Shown: one piece after another, positions 62,455-64,000 of the stretch
Numbering within the stretch: position 1 is the stretch's first letter
Layout: every line of letters begins with the position of its first letter
Source: Candidatus Promineifilum breve
Lineage (GTDB): Bacteria; Chloroflexota; Anaerolineae; Promineifilales; Promineifilaceae
DNA length: 64,000 nt
Direction: 5' to 3'
Assembly: GCF_900066015.1 (NCBI RefSeq)
Contig: NZ_LN890655.1
Location: forward strand, 2,830,726 to 2,894,725
Notes under the pieces: model-generated
What the model saw: only the letters and a program-made list of their open reading frames with translations
What the model was told of the DNA's origin: nothing
The model's database searches: none
Position numbers and translations under genes: made by a program

Positions 62455-64000
62455 ATGCAAGGATTATCGATCGCGGTGATGGGGGATATGCGCGTCATGG
62501 CCGACGGGCGCGAATTCGGCGGTTTCCGCACGCGGCTGGCCCAGGCGCTGCTGATCTACCTGGCTTGCGAACCGGGCCGCCACCGCCGCGAGCATCTGAT
62601 GTCTCTCCTGTGGCCCGGCTTGCCCCAGCTCTCGGCCCAGCAAAACCTGCGCCAGAATCTCTACTTCCTGCGCCAGAGCTTGCCGCTGGTGGCCGGGCGC
62701 GGTAACGGGGACCGGACGCCGCTCATTCTGGCCGACCGCGAGGCGCTGCAACTTAACCCCCACGCGCTGGTGGAGGTCGATGCCCGGCGGCTGGCCGACC
62801 TGCTCGATTTGCTCTACCCGACGCGGGCCTATCTGACCGAGGCCGCGGCCCTCTACCACGGCGATTTCCTGCGCGATTTCTACCTGCCCGACAGCAACCC
62901 CTTTGAAGAGTGGGCCACTGCCAGGCGCGAATCGTTCCGGCGGGGGGTGTTGCAGGTGCTGGAACGATTGACCGCCCTGGCCCTGGCCGATGAAGATTAC
63001 GAGGGCGCCGAGGGGTACGTCCGCCGGCAGTTGGCGGTCGATCCGCTGCAAGACGCGGCCCACCGTAGCCTCATTGAAATATTGGCCCGCAGCGGCCGGC
63101 GCAGCGCCGCCCTGGCCCACTTTGAATCCTATAGCAAGCTGCTGAACGCCGAATTGGGCATCAATCCCGGCGCGGGGACGATGGCCTTGCTGGGTGCGAT
63201 CCAGTCCGGCGCGGTGGCCCGGAGCGACCGGCAGCCCCAGGCCATTCGCGGCTACGAATTGGGCGAGGAATTGGGCCGGGGCAGTTTCGGCCTGGTCTAC
63301 CGGGCCTATCAACCGGCCGTCGGCCGCGACGTGGCGATCAAGATCATCCCCGGCCGCTATGCCGACGACGCCGATTTCATTCGCCGCTTCGAGGCCGAGG
63401 CCCGCACCATTGCCCACCTGGAGCATCCCCAGATCGTCCCGCTCTACGACTATTGGCGCGAGCCGGGCCACGCCTATCTGGTCATGCGCTATTTGCGCGG
63501 CGGCAATCTGAGCACGCCGGTGCAGTGGTCGTTGGCGCAGGTGGCCCATATCGTCGATCAGGTGGCCGCCGCGCTCCATTACGCCCATCAGAACGGCATC
63601 ATCCACCGCGACGTGAAGCCGGCCAACGTCCTGCTGGACACGGACGGCAACGCCTATCTGGCCGACTTTGGGCTGGCCCGGCTTTTCCGGCCGGGCGACG
63701 GCCTGCCGCTCAGCGAGTCGCTGAGCGGCACGCCGGAGTTCCTCTCACCCGAACAGGCGCGCGGCGAGGCGACGTCGCCGTTGAGCGATCAATACAGTCT
63801 GGGCCTTCTCATCTACCAGACGCTGACCGGCGCGCCGCCGTTCCGGGCCGACTCGCTGCTGCACCTGATCGAGATGCACCTGCGCCAACCGCTGCCGGCG
63901 GCGCGCGCCTTGCGGCCCGACGTGCCGGCGGCCGTCGATGCCGTTCTGGCCAAGGCCACGGCCAAGCAGGCGGCCGACCGGTTCGCCGACGTGGGCGCAT
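62455..64000 (+). CDS. BTAD/SARP-type regulator fused to Ser/Thr protein kinase (partial)
   Basis: The frame is open from ATG 62455 to the window end (515 codons). Residues about 1-90 form the winged-helix-like region of SARP regulators (LAQALLIYLACEPGRHRREHLMSLLWPGLP, NLRQNLYFLRQSL), then the BTAD helical repeats (about 100-245; AAALYHGDFLRDFYLPDSNPFEEW, AHRSLIEILARSGRRSAALAHFESY). A eukaryotic-type kinase follows from about 265: glycine loop LGRGSFGLVYRAY, VAIKIIP, catalytic loop HRDVKPANVLLD, DFGLAR and GTPEFLSPEQARG. All catalytic residues are present. The fusion suggests DNA-binding output joined to a kinase; a sensor such as WD40 repeats may follow outside the window. Confidence 0.92.
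   Translation, partial: MQGLSIAVMGDMRVMADGREFGGFRTRLAQALLIYLACEPGRHRREHLMSLLWPGLPQLSAQQNLRQNLYFLRQSLPLVAGRGNGDRTPLILADREALQLNPHALVEVDARRLADLLDLLYPTRAYLTEAAALYHGDFLRDFYLPDSNPFEEWATARRESFRRGVLQVLERLTALALADEDYEGAEGYVRRQLAVDPLQDAAHRSLIEILARSGRRSAALAHFESYSKLLNAELGINPGAGTMALLGAIQSGAVARSDRQPQAIRGYELGEELGRGSFGLVYRAYQPAVGRDVAIKIIPGRYADDADFIRRFEAEARTIAHLEHPQIVPLYDYWREPGHAYLVMRYLRGGNLSTPVQWSLAQVAHIVDQVAAALHYAHQNGIIHRDVKPANVLLDTDGNAYLADFGLARLFRPGDGLPLSESLSGTPEFLSPEQARGEATSPLSDQYSLGLLIYQTLTGAPPFRADSLLHLIEMHLRQPLPAARALRPDVPAAVDAVLAKATAKQAADRFADVGA

Overview
The window looks like chromosomal DNA of a high-GC, filamentous-type Chloroflexota bacterium (Anaerolineae or a Promineofilum-like lineage). This is an inference from gene content: solute-binding proteins fused to NBR1-like FW domains, META-repeat and fasciclin surface proteins, a BTAD regulator fused to a Ser/Thr kinase, polyphosphate glucokinase, Thr/Pro/Ala surface stalks and BrnTA/DUF262 accessory genes. 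No rRNA, tRNA, CRISPR array, complete insertion sequence or prophage was recognised.

Layout. 1-12.4 kb: plus-strand surface and envelope proteins (fasciclin/Ig protein, Gly-rich repeat protein, MscL, a coiled-coil membrane protein, a four-META-repeat protein, two SBP3-FW-Ig receptor-like proteins). 12.4-25.5 kb: corA, argS, a hypothetical-RDD-wax ester synthase group, a GH13 glucosidase, an MscS channel, a YdeI-like protein, a McrB-like AAA ATPase without McrC, and a secreted beta-sandwich protein. 25.5-34.3 kb: metH behind a SAM-I riboswitch, then four tandem paralogues of a secreted protein family that I do not recognise. 34.4-40 kb: STAS protein, hexapeptide acyltransferase, a Phd/RelE toxin-antitoxin pair with an odd third gene, ribonuclease Z, RNA 3'-phosphate cyclase and a sugar transferase. 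40-46.5 kb: a CopD-like membrane protein and three glycosidase-like exported proteins. 46.8-53.2 kb: SCP2 protein, an amidohydrolase with a CYTH-like extension, pyrimidine nucleoside phosphorylase, polyphosphate glucokinase and an AlbA/Schlafen-type ATPase. 53.3-62.2 kb: a double-VWA membrane protein, then an accessory zone with BrnTA, a stop-interrupted retropepsin, a DUF262-HNH nuclease overlapping an EcoRI-type adenine methyltransferase, a truncated nSTAND ATPase and a DUF4058 remnant. The window ends inside a BTAD-Ser/Thr kinase gene.

The most unusual general property is the load of short inverted and low-complexity repeats. One group has GTAG...CTAC ends like REP elements, and its GTAG supplies the TAG stop codon of neighbouring genes. 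Other groups are built from ATCCGT words, GTGGTCA words, GGGGAGCA words or GAAACTCGG arms. Three otherwise normal proteins (MetH, GH13 glucosidase, VWA protein) carry such repeats in frame. The strongest candidate for an undescribed protein system is the four-gene paralogous secreted cluster at 29.8-34.2 kb. The methyltransferase/DUF262-HNH pair is the best defence candidate. Several promoters place the predicted transcription start at the start codon, suggesting leaderless mRNAs.
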